Shown here: positions 21,154-32,077 of the stretch, in pieces
Numbering within the stretch: position 1 is the stretch's first letter
Layout: every line of letters starts with the position of its first letter
NCBI GenBank assembly: GCA_947178145.1
Contig: CAMWXE010000001.1
Span: 1-64,000 of the forward strand
Direction: 5' to 3'
Origin: an uncultured Lachnospiraceae bacterium
GTDB taxonomy: Bacteria > Bacillota > Clostridia > Lachnospirales > Lachnospiraceae
DNA: 64,000 nucleotides
Notes under the pieces: model-generated
Told to the model about the DNA's origin: nothing
What the model saw: the letters and a program-made list of their open reading frames with translations, nothing else
Databases searched by the model: none
Made by a program: the position numbers and the translations under genes

Positions 21154-22536
21154 TTACAATTCGCAGTTGTTCACTGTTCTTGGGAATGGTATCACATCTC
21201 TGATGTTTCCCATACCTGTCAGATACATAACACAGCGCTCAAAACCAAGTCCAAACCCTGCGTGTCTGGCGCTTCCATAACGTCTCAAATCCAGATAAAA
21301 ATCATAATCCTCCGGTTTCAGATGGCACTCCTGCATTCTCTGCTCGAGAACGGAAAGCTTGTCCTCCCTCTGGCTTCCGCCGATAATTTCTCCGATACCG
21401 GGAACAAGACAGTCCATCGCCGCAACGGTCTTGCCATCCTCATTGAGCTTCATATAGAATGCCTTAATTTCCTTTGGATAATCGGTCACAAATACAGGCC
21501 TTCCAAACAGACTTTCAGTCAGATACCGCTCATGCTCGGTCTGCAGATCACAGCCCCATGAAACCTTGTACTCAAACTCGTCATTGTGCTTCTCAAGCTC
21601 TGTGACAGCATCCGTGTAAGTGATATGACCAAACTCGGAATTTGCCACATGCTGCAGTCTTTCAATCAATCCCTTATCCACAAACTGATTAAAGAACGCC
21701 ATCTCCTCCGGCGCATTCTCCAGCACATAGTTGATGATATATTTGAGCATACTTTCCGCAAGCATCATGTCATCCTTTAAATCCGCAAAAGCAATCTCTG
21801 GCTCAATCATCCAGAACTCTGCCGCATGGCGTGTTGTATTCGAATTCTCAGCGCGGAAGGTAGGCCCAAACGTATAAATATTCTTGAATGCCATTGCGTA
21901 AGTCTCGCCATTTAACTGTCCGCTTACGGTCAGATTAGTCGGCTTATTAAAGAAATCTTTGCTGAAATCTACTTCTCCATTTACCATCGGCAAATTCTTC
22001 AAATCCAATGTTGTAACCTGGAACATCTCTCCTGCGCCCTCGCAGTCACTGCCAGTAATCAATGGTGTGTGCACATAGACAAAATCCCTCTCCTGGAAGA
22101 ATTTGTGAATCGCATAGGCACAGAGGGAACGTACCCGGAACACGGCCTGAAATGTGTTGGTGCGCGGTCTCAAATGAGAAATCGTTCTGAGATATTCAAA
22201 ACTGTGTCTCTTTTTCTGCAATGGATAATCCGGCGTGGAATCACCTTCGATTTCGATTCTCGTCGCCTGTATCTCAAATGGCTGTTTTGCCTCTGGCGTG
22301 AGCGTCACGACACCGGTCGCAATCACTGCAGCGCCCACATTCAGCTTTGAGATGCTTCCAAAATTGTCCAGCGCATCGCTGTATACCACCTGAAGCGGTT
22401 CAAAAAAAGTACCATCATTTATCACCAGAAAACCAAATGTTTTAGAGTCTCTCTTACTTCTGAGCCACCCGCCAATGGTTACCTCCTGATCTGCATACTC
22501 CTTATAATTGTGATATAATTCACGTATGTTTACCAT
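21154..22536 (-). CDS. asnS: Asparagine--tRNA ligase
   Basis: OB-fold [21 protein letters not shown], class II motifs ([36 protein letters not shown]). Confidence 0.96.
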   Translation of the reverse strand: MVNIRELYHNYKEYADQEVTIGGWLRSKRDSKTFGFLVINDGTFFEPLQVVYSDALDNFGSISKLNVGAAVIATGVVTLTPEAKQPFEIQATRIEIEGDSTPDYPLQKKRHSFEYLRTISHLRPRTNTFQAVFRVRSLCAYAIHKFFQERDFVYVHTPLITGSDCEGAGEMFQVTTLDLKNLPMVNGEVDFSKDFFNKPTNLTVSGQLNGETYAMAFKNIYTFGPTFRAENSNTTRHAAEFWMIEPEIAFADLKDDMMLAESMLKYIINYVLENAPEEMAFFNQFVDKGLIERLQHVANSEFGHITYTDAVTELEKHNDEFEYKVSWGCDLQTEHERYLTESLFGRPVFVTDYPKEIKAFYMKLNEDGKTVAAMDCLVPGIGEIIGGSQREDKLSVLEQRMQECHLKPEDYDFYLDLRRYGSARHAGFGLGFERCVMYLTGMGNIRDVIPFPRTVNNCEL

Positions 22537-22613
22537 CCTTGTCTTTCCTTTCCCTCATCAAAGTATATTGGAATGGTTTTCCCATTGAAAAAAGTCCATT
22601 CACCCTGCTTTCC

Positions 22614-22642
22614 ATTATACCCTTTTCAGGCTATGTACGCAA
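22614..22642 (-). promoter_or_regulatory. Sigma-A-type promoter upstream of asnS
   Basis: Minus strand TTGCGT - 17 nt - TATAAT. Confidence 0.65.
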
Positions 22643-22712
22643 TTGTGTTTGGACTTTTTCTTAAAAATTTTTCATTACCTAATACTTTTTTGTGCGTGAT
22701 AATGTACTTTGC

Positions 22713-22934
22713 CTACTGCGCAGTCTGCATCTGTGCCATTTGAATAATATCGGAAATCTCCATTCCAGACTTCTCAACAGCCATTCTGAGCTCGTTCAAT
22801 TCTTCCATCTTCTGCATCTCCAAAAGTTCATTGAGCTCGTCTCTCTCCTTTTTGATTCTTGTCGACAGTGCATCAATCAGCTCTTCTTTCTGCGCAATCT
22901 TCTCCTGTATTGATTTTTTTACTCCTCTTGCCAT
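22713..22934 (-). CDS. Small coiled-coil-like hypothetical protein
   Basis: 73-aa charged helical ORF (EKIAQKEELIDALSTRIKKERDELNELLEMQ). Confidence 0.5.
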   Translation of the reverse strand: MARGVKKSIQEKIAQKEELIDALSTRIKKERDELNELLEMQKMEELNELRMAVEKSGMEISDIIQMAQMQTAQ

Positions 22935-23069
22935 ACTCTTTCTCCTCTATCCTTATTATGATAACTATAGCCATGCATGTACAAATCACACTACAATCCC
23001 AGTATGACTGATTTGTTACTGCTATGTAATAAATTATATGGACAAGAAAGGAAAAATATTCATCGTTTT

Positions 23070-24446
23070 CTATTTTTTAGCACTTCTTCTCCTTGACTTT
23101 TCAAAAAAATGATCGATTTCTCTTTTAATGTCTGCAGGCTGCAGGGATTTCGACAAATATCCTTCTGGTTTCAGTTCAATGACCTTTCTGACACTCTCCT
23201 TATCGACTCTGCCCGTCAGGAAAAAGACTGGAATATTGGCAAAATCCTCCTCAGCGCGAATCATTTCCAGGACCTGACTGCCATTGCAGACCGGCATCTC
23301 ATAATCCAACAGAATCAAATCCGGTCTGTCCAAAATAATACTTCTGATTGCAGACAACCCTGACTTGGCTGTTATCACCTCATAATCCTTATCCAGCAAA
23401 TCACTCATCGTCTTCAACATAAACTCGGAATCATCCACCACGAGAATTCTCTCTTTCTGACTGATTTCATTTTTTTCTATTTGGTTATGATTTAAATATT
23501 TCTCTACTTCAGCCATGGCGTTCTCTGTGATAATAGAAACTCCGCCACCGCTCTGAAACAAATCCGTTGCAGTTACACAATAGGCAAAATATCCTTTTCC
23601 TGTGTCAAACAACAGACTAAAATGAGGACTTATTTTCTCAAATACTTTCTGAAACTGCTCATATGTCAGAAGCTGTTCCTCTTTTATCTCAAAATTTTCT
23701 GAAGACGGGAAATATCTCTTGACACGCTCCACCAGCTGTCTTGCTACGTATCTTGCTGCATTCATCAGCATAGTAGTTACTGCTTCAGATTTTGTATCCA
23801 TCACACTGCCAATCGTACTTACAATGAGACGCTCTTCGAATACCAGAAAAAACTCCCACTTTTTCTTATCTTTGGTGCTGTAAATCAAACGGTAATAGAT
23901 GCCATTTCCAAACTTCTCACCGGCATAACAGTCGCTGATCAGCCGCGAATCCAGCTGAAACATACTGCGAAGCAGATTCGTAATGGTCTGCCCCATTACC
24001 GCCTGCTCCTCCTCTGGCTGAAGCTTCTCCCACTGTTTGATATTTTCACCTCTGACAATCGCATTATCCTCTATCAATGTATGTCCGATCAGCCATCCCG
24101 CACATACCCCCAGGAAATGGTTGATTGCCTCTTCCGAATAATGTGTCAGCTCCAGTTCCCGCTCAAGCGCCGGAATCGTTCTGTCGCGAAAGTTTTTATG
24201 AATGCGCCTATGCATCTCAAATCCCGCATAATGAACGGATAGCATATATGCTTCTTCATCTGCAAAATGCTTAAGTGCATGATCTCTAAAGTACTTTACC
24301 GCCTCCTGACAAACCCACTGGCTTTTCTCTTCCTGCTTCCCCAAGTCAAACAGCTTATTCAGAATACTAAACAGTTTCCTGTGCTCTTTATCAATAACCT
24401 CAACACCAATATTATAACGATCCTGCCATACTAATTGATTTCCCAT
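23070..24446 (-). CDS. Bacteriohemerythrin - uncharacterised (CheX-like?) middle - response regulator receiver fusion
   Basis: Hemerythrin motifs DKEHRKLF, FRDHALKHFADEEAYM, HRRIHKNF; C-term ILVVDDSEFMLKTM...DLILLDYEMPVCNG. Confidence 0.85.
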   Translation of the reverse strand: MGNQLVWQDRYNIGVEVIDKEHRKLFSILNKLFDLGKQEEKSQWVCQEAVKYFRDHALKHFADEEAYMLSVHYAGFEMHRRIHKNFRDRTIPALERELELTHYSEEAINHFLGVCAGWLIGHTLIEDNAIVRGENIKQWEKLQPEEEQAVMGQTITNLLRSMFQLDSRLISDCYAGEKFGNGIYYRLIYSTKDKKKWEFFLVFEERLIVSTIGSVMDTKSEAVTTMLMNAARYVARQLVERVKRYFPSSENFEIKEEQLLTYEQFQKVFEKISPHFSLLFDTGKGYFAYCVTATDLFQSGGGVSIITENAMAEVEKYLNHNQIEKNEISQKERILVVDDSEFMLKTMSDLLDKDYEVITAKSGLSAIRSIILDRPDLILLDYEMPVCNGSQVLEMIRAEEDFANIPVFFLTGRVDKESVRKVIELKPEGYLSKSLQPADIKREIDHFFEKSRRRSAKK

Positions 24447-24510
24447 GTAATCTTCTCCTTTGCCATAATCTTTATATTGTTGGTACATCAGTAACATCCC
24501 TTCATGCTTT

Positions 24511-25161
24511 CTATTGCATACGCTTCAAAAATTCTCTGACATTCGCCTCAATATCACCTTTAAAAATTGCAGAACCAGTGACGATCACATTTGCGCCTGC
24601 TGCAAGATTCATCTCCAAATTGCCAAGTGTCACACCTCCATCAATCTCCAGTTTCACATTCGGATAACTCTGATTGATGATACGACGCATTTCCTTGATC
24701 TTATCAATGCAGTCAATGATATACTCCTGTCCGCCAAAACCAGGACGTACTGTCATTACAAGGACCATATCTACCACATCCATATAAGGAAACACTGCAC
24801 TTATGGGCGTCTCGGGATTAATTGCAATCCCTGTTTTTGCTCCAAGCTCTCTGATTTTGGCAAGTGTCTCTGGAACACAGCCGCACGCCTCCACATGGAT
24901 GGTAATGCTGTCTGCTCCAAGCTGTATTAATTCCTCTATATAGCGCTCGGGCTTTTCTACCATCATATGCACATCCATAAAGAGATTAGAACGTTTCCGC
25001 ACACACCGAAGAACTGGCATTCCAAAGGAAATGGAAGGAACAAACATTCCATCCATGACATCAATATGAAGATAGGGTGCCCCCGCCTTTTCCACAAGCT
25101 CCACCTGTCTACCGAGTTCCCAAAAGTCAGCTGCCAGTATTGAAGGACATAAATAATTCAT
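24511..25161 (-). CDS. rpe: Ribulose-phosphate 3-epimerase
   Basis: CPSILAADF, HIDVMDGMFVPSISFG, TVRPGFGGQEYI, EIDGGV. Confidence 0.96.
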   Translation of the reverse strand: MNYLCPSILAADFWELGRQVELVEKAGAPYLHIDVMDGMFVPSISFGMPVLRCVRKRSNLFMDVHMMVEKPERYIEELIQLGADSITIHVEACGCVPETLAKIRELGAKTGIAINPETPISAVFPYMDVVDMVLVMTVRPGFGGQEYIIDCIDKIKEMRRIINQSYPNVKLEIDGGVTLGNLEMNLAAGANVIVTGSAIFKGDIEANVREFLKRMQ

Positions 25162-25162
25162 G

Positions 25163-26047
25163 TTAGTATTTCCTCTTTTCTTTTTCTTTTAGTTCTTCAT
25201 AAAATGCAACATAGTTGTCATATCGGACTCTGCTGATATGGCCTTCCTCTAAAGATTTCCTTACTTCACACACCGGTTCATGAATATGAGCACATGTCAT
25301 AAATTTACACCTTACCCTATAAGGCTCAAATTCCGGATAATATTGTTGTAGTTCCTCTTTCGGCAAATCAAATAGCGATAACGAACTAAATCCAGGAGTA
25401 TCCATAATGTATGTATTCTCTGAAATCGCTATCAGCTCAGAATGTCTTGTCGTATGCTTTCCGCGCGCGATCTTCTCGCTGATTTCACCGGTCTCCAGTT
25501 TCCTGTCCCGCTGCAGGCAATTGATCAGAGAAGATTTCCCCACTCCGCTCGGCCCCGCAACTGTTGTCGTTTTTGCGTACAGTACCTCTGTCAACAAATC
25601 AATACCTTCTTTTTTCATAGCGCTTACAAACAATATTCGGCATCCACTATTTCCATATATCTCTTCGATCTGTTTCTTTTGTTGACTATCTGAAATATCA
25701 CTTTTGTTAAAGCACAAAATACATTCTAATCCCTGCTGACGCATCATAATCAGAAAACGGTCAAGCAGATTGTAGTTTGGTTCTGGTTTTGTCATGGCAA
25801 AGATCAATAATGCCTGATCAATATTCGCAACTGCCGGACGTATGAGTTCGCTTTTTCTGGGAAGGATTTCCATAATGTTCCCTTCCAAATCCTTCCTGTC
25901 CGTAACCTCAAACAAGACCTCATCACCTACTAGCGGTTTGACCTTTTCTTTTCTAAAAATTCCCTTTGCCTTACATTCATAGATCTCTCCACCCAAGACA
26001 TGAACATAATAAAAACCAGCTATCCCTTTTATAATCTTCCCCTGCAT
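25163..26047 (-). CDS. rsgA: Ribosome small subunit-dependent GTPase A
   Basis: Circularly permuted GTPase: NKSD, GPSGVGKSSLIN, DTPGFS, C-terminal zinc-binding cysteines. Confidence 0.95.
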   Translation of the reverse strand: MQGKIIKGIAGFYYVHVLGGEIYECKAKGIFRKEKVKPLVGDEVLFEVTDRKDLEGNIMEILPRKSELIRPAVANIDQALLIFAMTKPEPNYNLLDRFLIMMRQQGLECILCFNKSDISDSQQKKQIEEIYGNSGCRILFVSAMKKEGIDLLTEVLYAKTTTVAGPSGVGKSSLINCLQRDRKLETGEISEKIARGKHTTRHSELIAISENTYIMDTPGFSSLSLFDLPKEELQQYYPEFEPYRVRCKFMTCAHIHEPVCEVRKSLEEGHISRVRYDNYVAFYEELKEKEKRKY

Positions 26048-26106
26048 AACCCCTACTCACTTAAATAGATTCGTGAAGAACGCCTGCCCTTGGCGTTCTT
26101 CCAAAA

Positions 26107-26155
26107 ACTTAGCAAATCTAAAGCTGCGTCTTTTGCAGCTTTAGATGCGCTTAGT
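26107..26155 (-). terminator. Terminator between the PASTA kinase gene and rsgA
   Basis: Minus strand long hairpin CATCTAAAGCTGC...GCAGCTTTAGAT with outer CTAAG/CTTAG pairing, ending in TTTTT. Confidence 0.7.
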
Positions 26156-26158
26156 TTT

Positions 26159-28678
26159 TTAGTGTTTTGAAAATTGCACATTTTGCTTAATTACTGTCGC
26201 CTGCGGACTCACCTGCGTGGTCTGGTTTCCATCGGCATCAGTCACAATCTCCTCCACATTTTTAAGATATGTGATGACCACAATCCCATACGCCGACGGA
26301 CTTGTAAAGTTATTCAAATTAATCGGTACCGGAAAAGCCGTCACTTTCTGGTTACTCCACAATGTCTGACCTTCGTCAGCAGTCATAAGTGTAACAATCG
26401 CATCCCCACCTATATAATCCTCTGGTGCCTGCACCAGCAAATCACAACTGTATGTCGATACCTCAACTCCGATGCTCACTCTTAAGTCAACCGTCGTACC
26501 CACACTGACATTGGAACCTGCCACATAGCTCTGATAGCAAATCTGTCCCTCAGGATATTCCGAATTGTATGTTTCCTCGACCTTATTTACCACAAGACCT
26601 GCTGCTTCCAGCGTACTGATTGCGGCTTCTTTGGAGTTTCCTAACACCTCTGGCATGCGAACCTCTGTATTATCACTACCTTTGCTTAGTACTATTGTAA
26701 TCTCTGACTCTATTGGTGCTATCGTATTTCCTGCTGGCGACTGCGATATAATAATTCCCTTCGCATACTCCGACGAGTACTCATCGGTCTTTGCAACCTT
26801 AAATCCTGCATTCGTCAGTGCTGCAGTGCCCTCTGCCTCTGACAGCCCCTCAACAGGCGGTATCGAAATTCCTTCTGATCCTGCACTGACAGTAAGTACA
26901 ATTGTCGTATTCATGAGAATTTTATCATTGGCAAGCACGGACTGTCCATCTTCAAGCGCTGCTGCTATGACCTCATTTTTGGCATATTGTGTTGTCTCTA
27001 TGAATGTCGTTTTGTACCCCAGGCCGACGGAATTCAGTGCAGTCTTTACTTCATCAATGTCGTGGCCTTCAAACTCCGGCATCACTGCCCGCTCAACATC
27101 GTTATTACTGCTGCCCTGACTTTGAGAAGGCAGGTTGCCCATCTGCTCAAAGATACCAGTTGCCTGACCTACAAAATATAAAAAGATACAACCGATGACT
27201 ACTGCCGCAATCACCGTAAGCACTGTCGTAAGTCTTTCCGCCTTTGGATTGTAATCATATTCATTCCTGCCATAACGTTCTGGATAGTCATAGTCGTCAT
27301 ACACATACCCGCCATCGCGCACATTCTGTCGATTGACCGTCTCCTGTGTATAATCCTCCTCGTAATAATCGTATTCTTTGCTCGGCTTACTCTGATTTGT
27401 CTTGGGTTTTGCACTTTTTTTCGCTTTATTTTGTTTGGTCTTATTCTTCGTTTTCTTATCTGCTTTTTTTGAGCCAGCTCCATTCTCACTTCCGTAACGG
27501 GTATCATCCGATACTTTTGACGACTTCTGCCGATTCTTTCTTACCGGCTGCTCCATGACAGCTTCCTCGTAATAATCTTCCTCATAAGAGGTATCATCAT
27601 AGAAGTCTGTATCACTGTAATCAATGTTATTATTCTTTCTCCTGGACGGTGCCGGCTTGATCTGATCAGGTATTGCCTCCAATTCTTCCTCATCGGCATA
27701 AATCTCCCTGCGCGGCACTTTGTCTTCCCACACGGTATCCAGCACTCCTGGTATCGGAATTGGCTCTGGTGATGTCATCTGGCTGCTAACCAGGCTGCCT
27801 GGCACAGTCTTTGTCTTACCCGTATCATCCTCTGTATCCACCTGTGCAATCACCGCATCCGGATTGATCAGCGAATGCTTTAAATCCGCTATCATCTCTC
27901 CCATGCTTTGATACCGCCGGTCAGGACTTTTCTGTGTACATTTCATAACAATATTTTCCACACTCAACGGTATTTCAGGTACAAAATCCCGCATCAGAGG
28001 CATCGGATTCTGTATATGTTTAATCGCGATCGCCACTGTTGTATCTCCATTGAATGGCACACGCCCTGTAAGCATTTCAAATATCGTGACACCCAGCGAG
28101 TAAATATCGCTTTTCTCATCCGAGAAACCACCTCTTGCCTGCTCTGGCGAAGTATAATGAACCGACCCCATTACATTAGAAGTAATGGTATTGCTTGACG
28201 CCGCTTTCGCAATGCCAAAATCTGTTACTTTTACCTTTCCTTCTTTGGATATAATGATATTTTGAGGTTTGATATCTCTATGTATGATATGGTTGTTGTG
28301 CGCTGCCTCAATTCCCATCGCCACCTGTATTGCAATGCTTATGGCTTCTTTGGTTGTGAGCCTGACCTTCTTCTCGATATATTTTTTGAGCGTGATACCC
28401 TCCACGAGCTCCATCACGATATAGTGAATACCTTCCTCTTCTCCTACATCATATACATTCACAATATTCGGGTGCATCAATCCTGCAGCGGCCTGTGCTT
28501 CCACGCGAAACTTAGAGACAAAATTTCTGTTTTCTGAAAACTCCTGCTTTAGCACTTTCACAGCAACAAACCGGTTTAGCTTTTGATCCCTCGCCTTATA
28601 TACATCCGACATTCCGCCAGTGCCGATCTTTTCAAGCACTTCATAGCGGTTCCCTATCAGCATTCCTAACTTAATCAT
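26159..28678 (-). CDS. Stk1-type PASTA Ser/Thr protein kinase
   Basis: Kinase motifs (HRDIKPQNIII, DFGIAKA), TM segment, three PASTA repeats. Confidence 0.95.
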   Translation of the reverse strand: MIKLGMLIGNRYEVLEKIGTGGMSDVYKARDQKLNRFVAVKVLKQEFSENRNFVSKFRVEAQAAAGLMHPNIVNVYDVGEEEGIHYIVMELVEGITLKKYIEKKVRLTTKEAISIAIQVAMGIEAAHNNHIIHRDIKPQNIIISKEGKVKVTDFGIAKAASSNTITSNVMGSVHYTSPEQARGGFSDEKSDIYSLGVTIFEMLTGRVPFNGDTTVAIAIKHIQNPMPLMRDFVPEIPLSVENIVMKCTQKSPDRRYQSMGEMIADLKHSLINPDAVIAQVDTEDDTGKTKTVPGSLVSSQMTSPEPIPIPGVLDTVWEDKVPRREIYADEEELEAIPDQIKPAPSRRKNNNIDYSDTDFYDDTSYEEDYYEEAVMEQPVRKNRQKSSKVSDDTRYGSENGAGSKKADKKTKNKTKQNKAKKSAKPKTNQSKPSKEYDYYEEDYTQETVNRQNVRDGGYVYDDYDYPERYGRNEYDYNPKAERLTTVLTVIAAVVIGCIFLYFVGQATGIFEQMGNLPSQSQGSSNNDVERAVMPEFEGHDIDEVKTALNSVGLGYKTTFIETTQYAKNEVIAAALEDGQSVLANDKILMNTTIVLTVSAGSEGISIPPVEGLSEAEGTAALTNAGFKVAKTDEYSSEYAKGIIISQSPAGNTIAPIESEITIVLSKGSDNTEVRMPEVLGNSKEAAISTLEAAGLVVNKVEETYNSEYPEGQICYQSYVAGSNVSVGTTVDLRVSIGVEVSTYSCDLLVQAPEDYIGGDAIVTLMTADEGQTLWSNQKVTAFPVPINLNNFTSPSAYGIVVITYLKNVEEIVTDADGNQTTQVSPQATVIKQNVQFSKH

Positions 28679-29411
28679 TCTGACCTCCAAACGGTTCCAC
28701 AAGAACCACAGCTATATTATCACGCCCGCCATTCTCATTGGCAGCCTCTATCAGATGTCTTCCAGCTTCCTCCAGGCTGCCGCTGCAAGCGATAATCCTG
28801 TGTATCTCGTCATCCTTCAACATATTGGTAAGTCCGTCTGTGCAGAGCAGAAGCTTTTCCGCAGGTCCAATATGTACATCAAAAAAATCCACAAGGACAT
28901 ATTCTTTGACACCGACTGCTCTTGTGATGATATTTTTATCCGGATGGATTCTAGCAGCTTCCCTGTCGATCCCTCCCATGTCCACCATCTCCTCGACAAG
29001 GGAGTGATCCTTGGTAATCTGCGTGATAAAGTCATTGATGATATACATTCTGCTGTCGCCCACATTTGCCACTGTCACATGACTTCCCTCAAAAGTGACT
29101 GCCACAAAAGTAGTTCCCATCCCTTTGTACTTTCTGTCCTGTCTGGATATCTTATTAATATGTGTATTGGCATCATCGATCGCCTTCTGCAAAATATTTT
29201 CTGCATCGTATTCTTCCGTATAGCGCTCAATCACTGATACCGCCTTATCCACCGCATGCTTTGACGCATAATCCCCCGCGTTATGTCCTCCCATACCATC
29301 TGCCACAATAAAAAGGTTTGGAAGATTTCCCACTGGCTTATCCGAAGTAAATAAGTAGTCTTCGTTAATTTCCCTTCTTCTGCCAACATCCGTTATAGAA
29401 AATAACTTCAC
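28671..29411 (-). CDS. PP2C-family (Stp1-type) protein phosphatase
   Basis: DVGRRREINEDYLF, VADGMGGHNAGDYAS, NVGDSRMY, GGRDNIAV; likely GTG start. Confidence 0.93.
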   Translation of the reverse strand: MKLFSITDVGRRREINEDYLFTSDKPVGNLPNLFIVADGMGGHNAGDYASKHAVDKAVSVIERYTEEYDAENILQKAIDDANTHINKISRQDRKYKGMGTTFVAVTFEGSHVTVANVGDSRMYIINDFITQITKDHSLVEEMVDMGGIDREAARIHPDKNIITRAVGVKEYVLVDFFDVHIGPAEKLLLCTDGLTNMLKDDEIHRIIACSGSLEEAGRHLIEAANENGGRDNIAVVLVEPFGGQND

Positions 29412-29523
29412 TTTTTCTCCTCCCATCAGTGAAAATCCGTAACCTTACCACTCCGAAAATTTCCACATTTCCTTATATCTTAGCACATATGAAGCCTTAA
29501 TTCAAGAATCAATGCAGGAAAAC

Positions 29524-29546
29524 AAAAAAGCAAGGTTTCCCTTGCC
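29524..29546 (-). terminator. rlmN terminator
   Basis: Minus strand GGCAAGG-GAAA-CCTTGC-TTTTTT. Confidence 0.85.
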
Positions 29547-29560
29547 TTTCATCTGCTGCC

Positions 29561-30619
29561 TCAATCGCCGGGGCATATTTCCAATTGTCCGGATTTCGCA
29601 TGACGCCTGCGCAGCTGCCCGCAGGCCCCGTCGATATCCCGTCCCATCTCCCTTCGGACTGTTGCGTTGATATGTCTTTTTTCTAATTTATGCTGGAAAT
29701 TGAGGACATTCCGTCGTTCCGACTCCACATAATCACGCTCTCTGATCGGATTGACCGGAATCAGGTTGACGTGACAGTTTAAACCGCCCACAAGACTGCA
29801 CAGATTTTCAGCGTCCTCGTCTGTGTCGTTGACGCCGCCCACTAGACTGTATTCAAACGTGACACGCCTGCCTGTCCTGTCAAAATAATAACGGCAGGCA
29901 TCAATCACTTCATCAATCTCATATTTGCCGGCAATGGGCATCAGCTCCTGCCGCTTTGCCTGTGTGGAGCCATGGAGGGACAATGCCAGTGTAATCTGCA
30001 GCCTTTCATCTGCAAGGCGTTTCATGTTTTCCACAATGCCGCATGTCGAGACAGTAACATTTCTCTGGCTGATATTCAGTCCGTTCTCATCCGTAACCAT
30101 CTGTATAAAGCGCAGCAGATTATCATAATTGTCAAGCGGCTCACCTGTTCCCATCACGACGACGTTTGACACGCGCTCACCCGTGCTTCTGGATATGGCG
30201 TAGATCTGTTCAAGCATTTCCGACGGCGTGAGGTTCCGCTCCAGCCCGTCAAGCGTCGAGGCGCAGAACCGGCATCCCATGCGGCAGCCGACCTGCGAGG
30301 AAATACAGACCGAATTGCCGTGATGATACTGCATCCAGACACTCTCGACAAAATTGCCGTCTGGCAGCTCAAATAAAAATTTTCTGGTTCCGTCAAGCTT
30401 AGAAGTCTGAACAGTCACTTCTTTCAATGAAGTGTATTCATAATTTTCCGCCAGCTTCTCCCGCAGACTTTTCGGCAGATTTGTCATCTCATCATAGCTG
30501 CGCGCCAGCTTCACATGCATCCACTCATACAACTGCTTTGCGCGATACGGCTTTTCGCCCAGCTTTCCGATTTCAGTCTTCAATTCATCCAATGACAATG
30601 ATTTTATATCCATCCACAT
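29561..30619 (-). CDS. rlmN: 23S rRNA (adenine2503-C2)-methyltransferase
   Basis: CxxxCxxC radical SAM motif CRMGCRFCAS, GTGEPLDNYDN, SLHGS. Confidence 0.95.
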   Translation of the reverse strand: MWMDIKSLSLDELKTEIGKLGEKPYRAKQLYEWMHVKLARSYDEMTNLPKSLREKLAENYEYTSLKEVTVQTSKLDGTRKFLFELPDGNFVESVWMQYHHGNSVCISSQVGCRMGCRFCASTLDGLERNLTPSEMLEQIYAISRSTGERVSNVVVMGTGEPLDNYDNLLRFIQMVTDENGLNISQRNVTVSTCGIVENMKRLADERLQITLALSLHGSTQAKRQELMPIAGKYEIDEVIDACRYYFDRTGRRVTFEYSLVGGVNDTDEDAENLCSLVGGLNCHVNLIPVNPIRERDYVESERRNVLNFQHKLEKRHINATVRREMGRDIDGACGQLRRRHAKSGQLEICPGD

Positions 30620-30649
30620 CTCTTCCCCAAATAACGCTGCATCTTCACA

Positions 30650-32059
30650 CTATATCGCAGCCTCAAAAACACTGATAAAAAACCCATCTGTATCGTGCAC
30701 GCCCGGCAGCAGCTGCAGATACCCTTCTCTGGTCGTATTTGTATGGATGCATTCCGGCAGTGTATCATCAAGTGGCACTGGTGTCAGTCCCATCTCATCT
30801 CTCAGCCACATAAAATGCTCCTCATTCTCCTCCCGGTTAATCGTACAAGTACTAAAAAGCAGTCGCCCTCCCGGTTTCAGATACGATACCGCCATTGTAA
30901 GAATCTGCTTCTGCAGCACTGTGAGCTCCTTAACGGACTCCGGCGAAATATGATATTTAATGTCACGTTTCTTCCCGATCACGCCAAGCCCCGAGCACGG
31001 CACATCGGCAATCACAATATCTGCGGTACCCACGAGCGCCTCATCTCTCACCAGGGCGTCGCCAATCTCCGCAGATGTGTTCCGCAGCCCACATCTGTCA
31101 AAGTTCTCCCGCATCAATCCGACTTTGTTTGCAGATACATCCCTCGATATAACAGCGTAATTCACGTTGCACTTTTCCAGCAAATCTGCCACGAGCATTG
31201 ACTTTCCGCCCGGTGCCGCGCAGAGATCCAGCACCCGCACGGCCTCCTGTCCACCCTTTAAGCCCCTGTTTTCAACATAGTTCTCCATACCAGCCGCCGC
31301 GACTGCGAGCATGGAACTGACATCCTGCACTACAAAAGCACCGTTTTCATAATATGGCAGCCTCGTAAGGTCATCTGTTCCCGACACTTTGTACGCATCA
31401 GGCCGATAGATGTGTCGTTCCATCGTTCCGCCCTGTGCCACAATCGCCTTCTGCACAGCACTCACAGCTGCCGCCATATCAATCCCGGTGATTTCAGGCA
31501 CATCGCGAAAGCGAACTGTCACCGGATGCTCCTCTAAAAGCCCTGCAAGGACTGTCTCTGTGGTCTCCGCTCCAAGCTGTGCCGTCCACAGATCGACAAT
31601 CCACTCCGGCATGGAATACTTCACTGACAGGCTTGTGTATACCATATCATTTTTGTTGCGCACAATATTCCTGAGCACCCCGTTCACAAACCCTTTCAGT
31701 GTGGCAAAGCCTTTTTTCTGCGCAAGCTTCACCGCCTCATTGCAGGCGGCGGCATCGGGCACTGCGTCCATGTACATAATCTGATACACACTCATGCGCA
31801 TTATCGCGCGTATCGGCTTCTTCATTTTGTGCGTCTTTACTTTGGAATACTGGTCGAGCACATAGTCCAGCTCAATCTGCCGCTCCAGGGTTCCCTCATA
31901 GAGCCGTTTGATAAAAGACTTTTCCTGCTGTGAGAGAAAATTGTACTTATTCAACACATCCCGCACAATCACGTGAGAATATGCGTTTTCCGTCAGGAGC
32001 ATCTCCAGCACAAGCATGCGCTGGTTTACATCCTGCATCTTATTCTGATTTTGAGCCAT
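30650..32059 (-). CDS. rsmB: 16S rRNA (cytosine967-C5)-methyltransferase
   Basis: NusB-like N-term, LDLCAAPGGKSMLVADLL, DVPCSGLGVIGKKRDIK, FSTCTI. Confidence 0.93.
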   Translation of the reverse strand: MAQNQNKMQDVNQRMLVLEMLLTENAYSHVIVRDVLNKYNFLSQQEKSFIKRLYEGTLERQIELDYVLDQYSKVKTHKMKKPIRAIMRMSVYQIMYMDAVPDAAACNEAVKLAQKKGFATLKGFVNGVLRNIVRNKNDMVYTSLSVKYSMPEWIVDLWTAQLGAETTETVLAGLLEEHPVTVRFRDVPEITGIDMAAAVSAVQKAIVAQGGTMERHIYRPDAYKVSGTDDLTRLPYYENGAFVVQDVSSMLAVAAAGMENYVENRGLKGGQEAVRVLDLCAAPGGKSMLVADLLEKCNVNYAVISRDVSANKVGLMRENFDRCGLRNTSAEIGDALVRDEALVGTADIVIADVPCSGLGVIGKKRDIKYHISPESVKELTVLQKQILTMAVSYLKPGGRLLFSTCTINREENEEHFMWLRDEMGLTPVPLDDTLPECIHTNTTREGYLQLLPGVHDTDGFFISVFEAAI

Positions 32060-32077
32060 CGCTTTTTCCAATCCCCT

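Noticed and set aside
26565-27119. 184-aa + strand ORF antisense to the PASTA kinase gene
   Set aside because: Ser/Ala-rich reverse-frame artefact of a conserved minus-strand gene.
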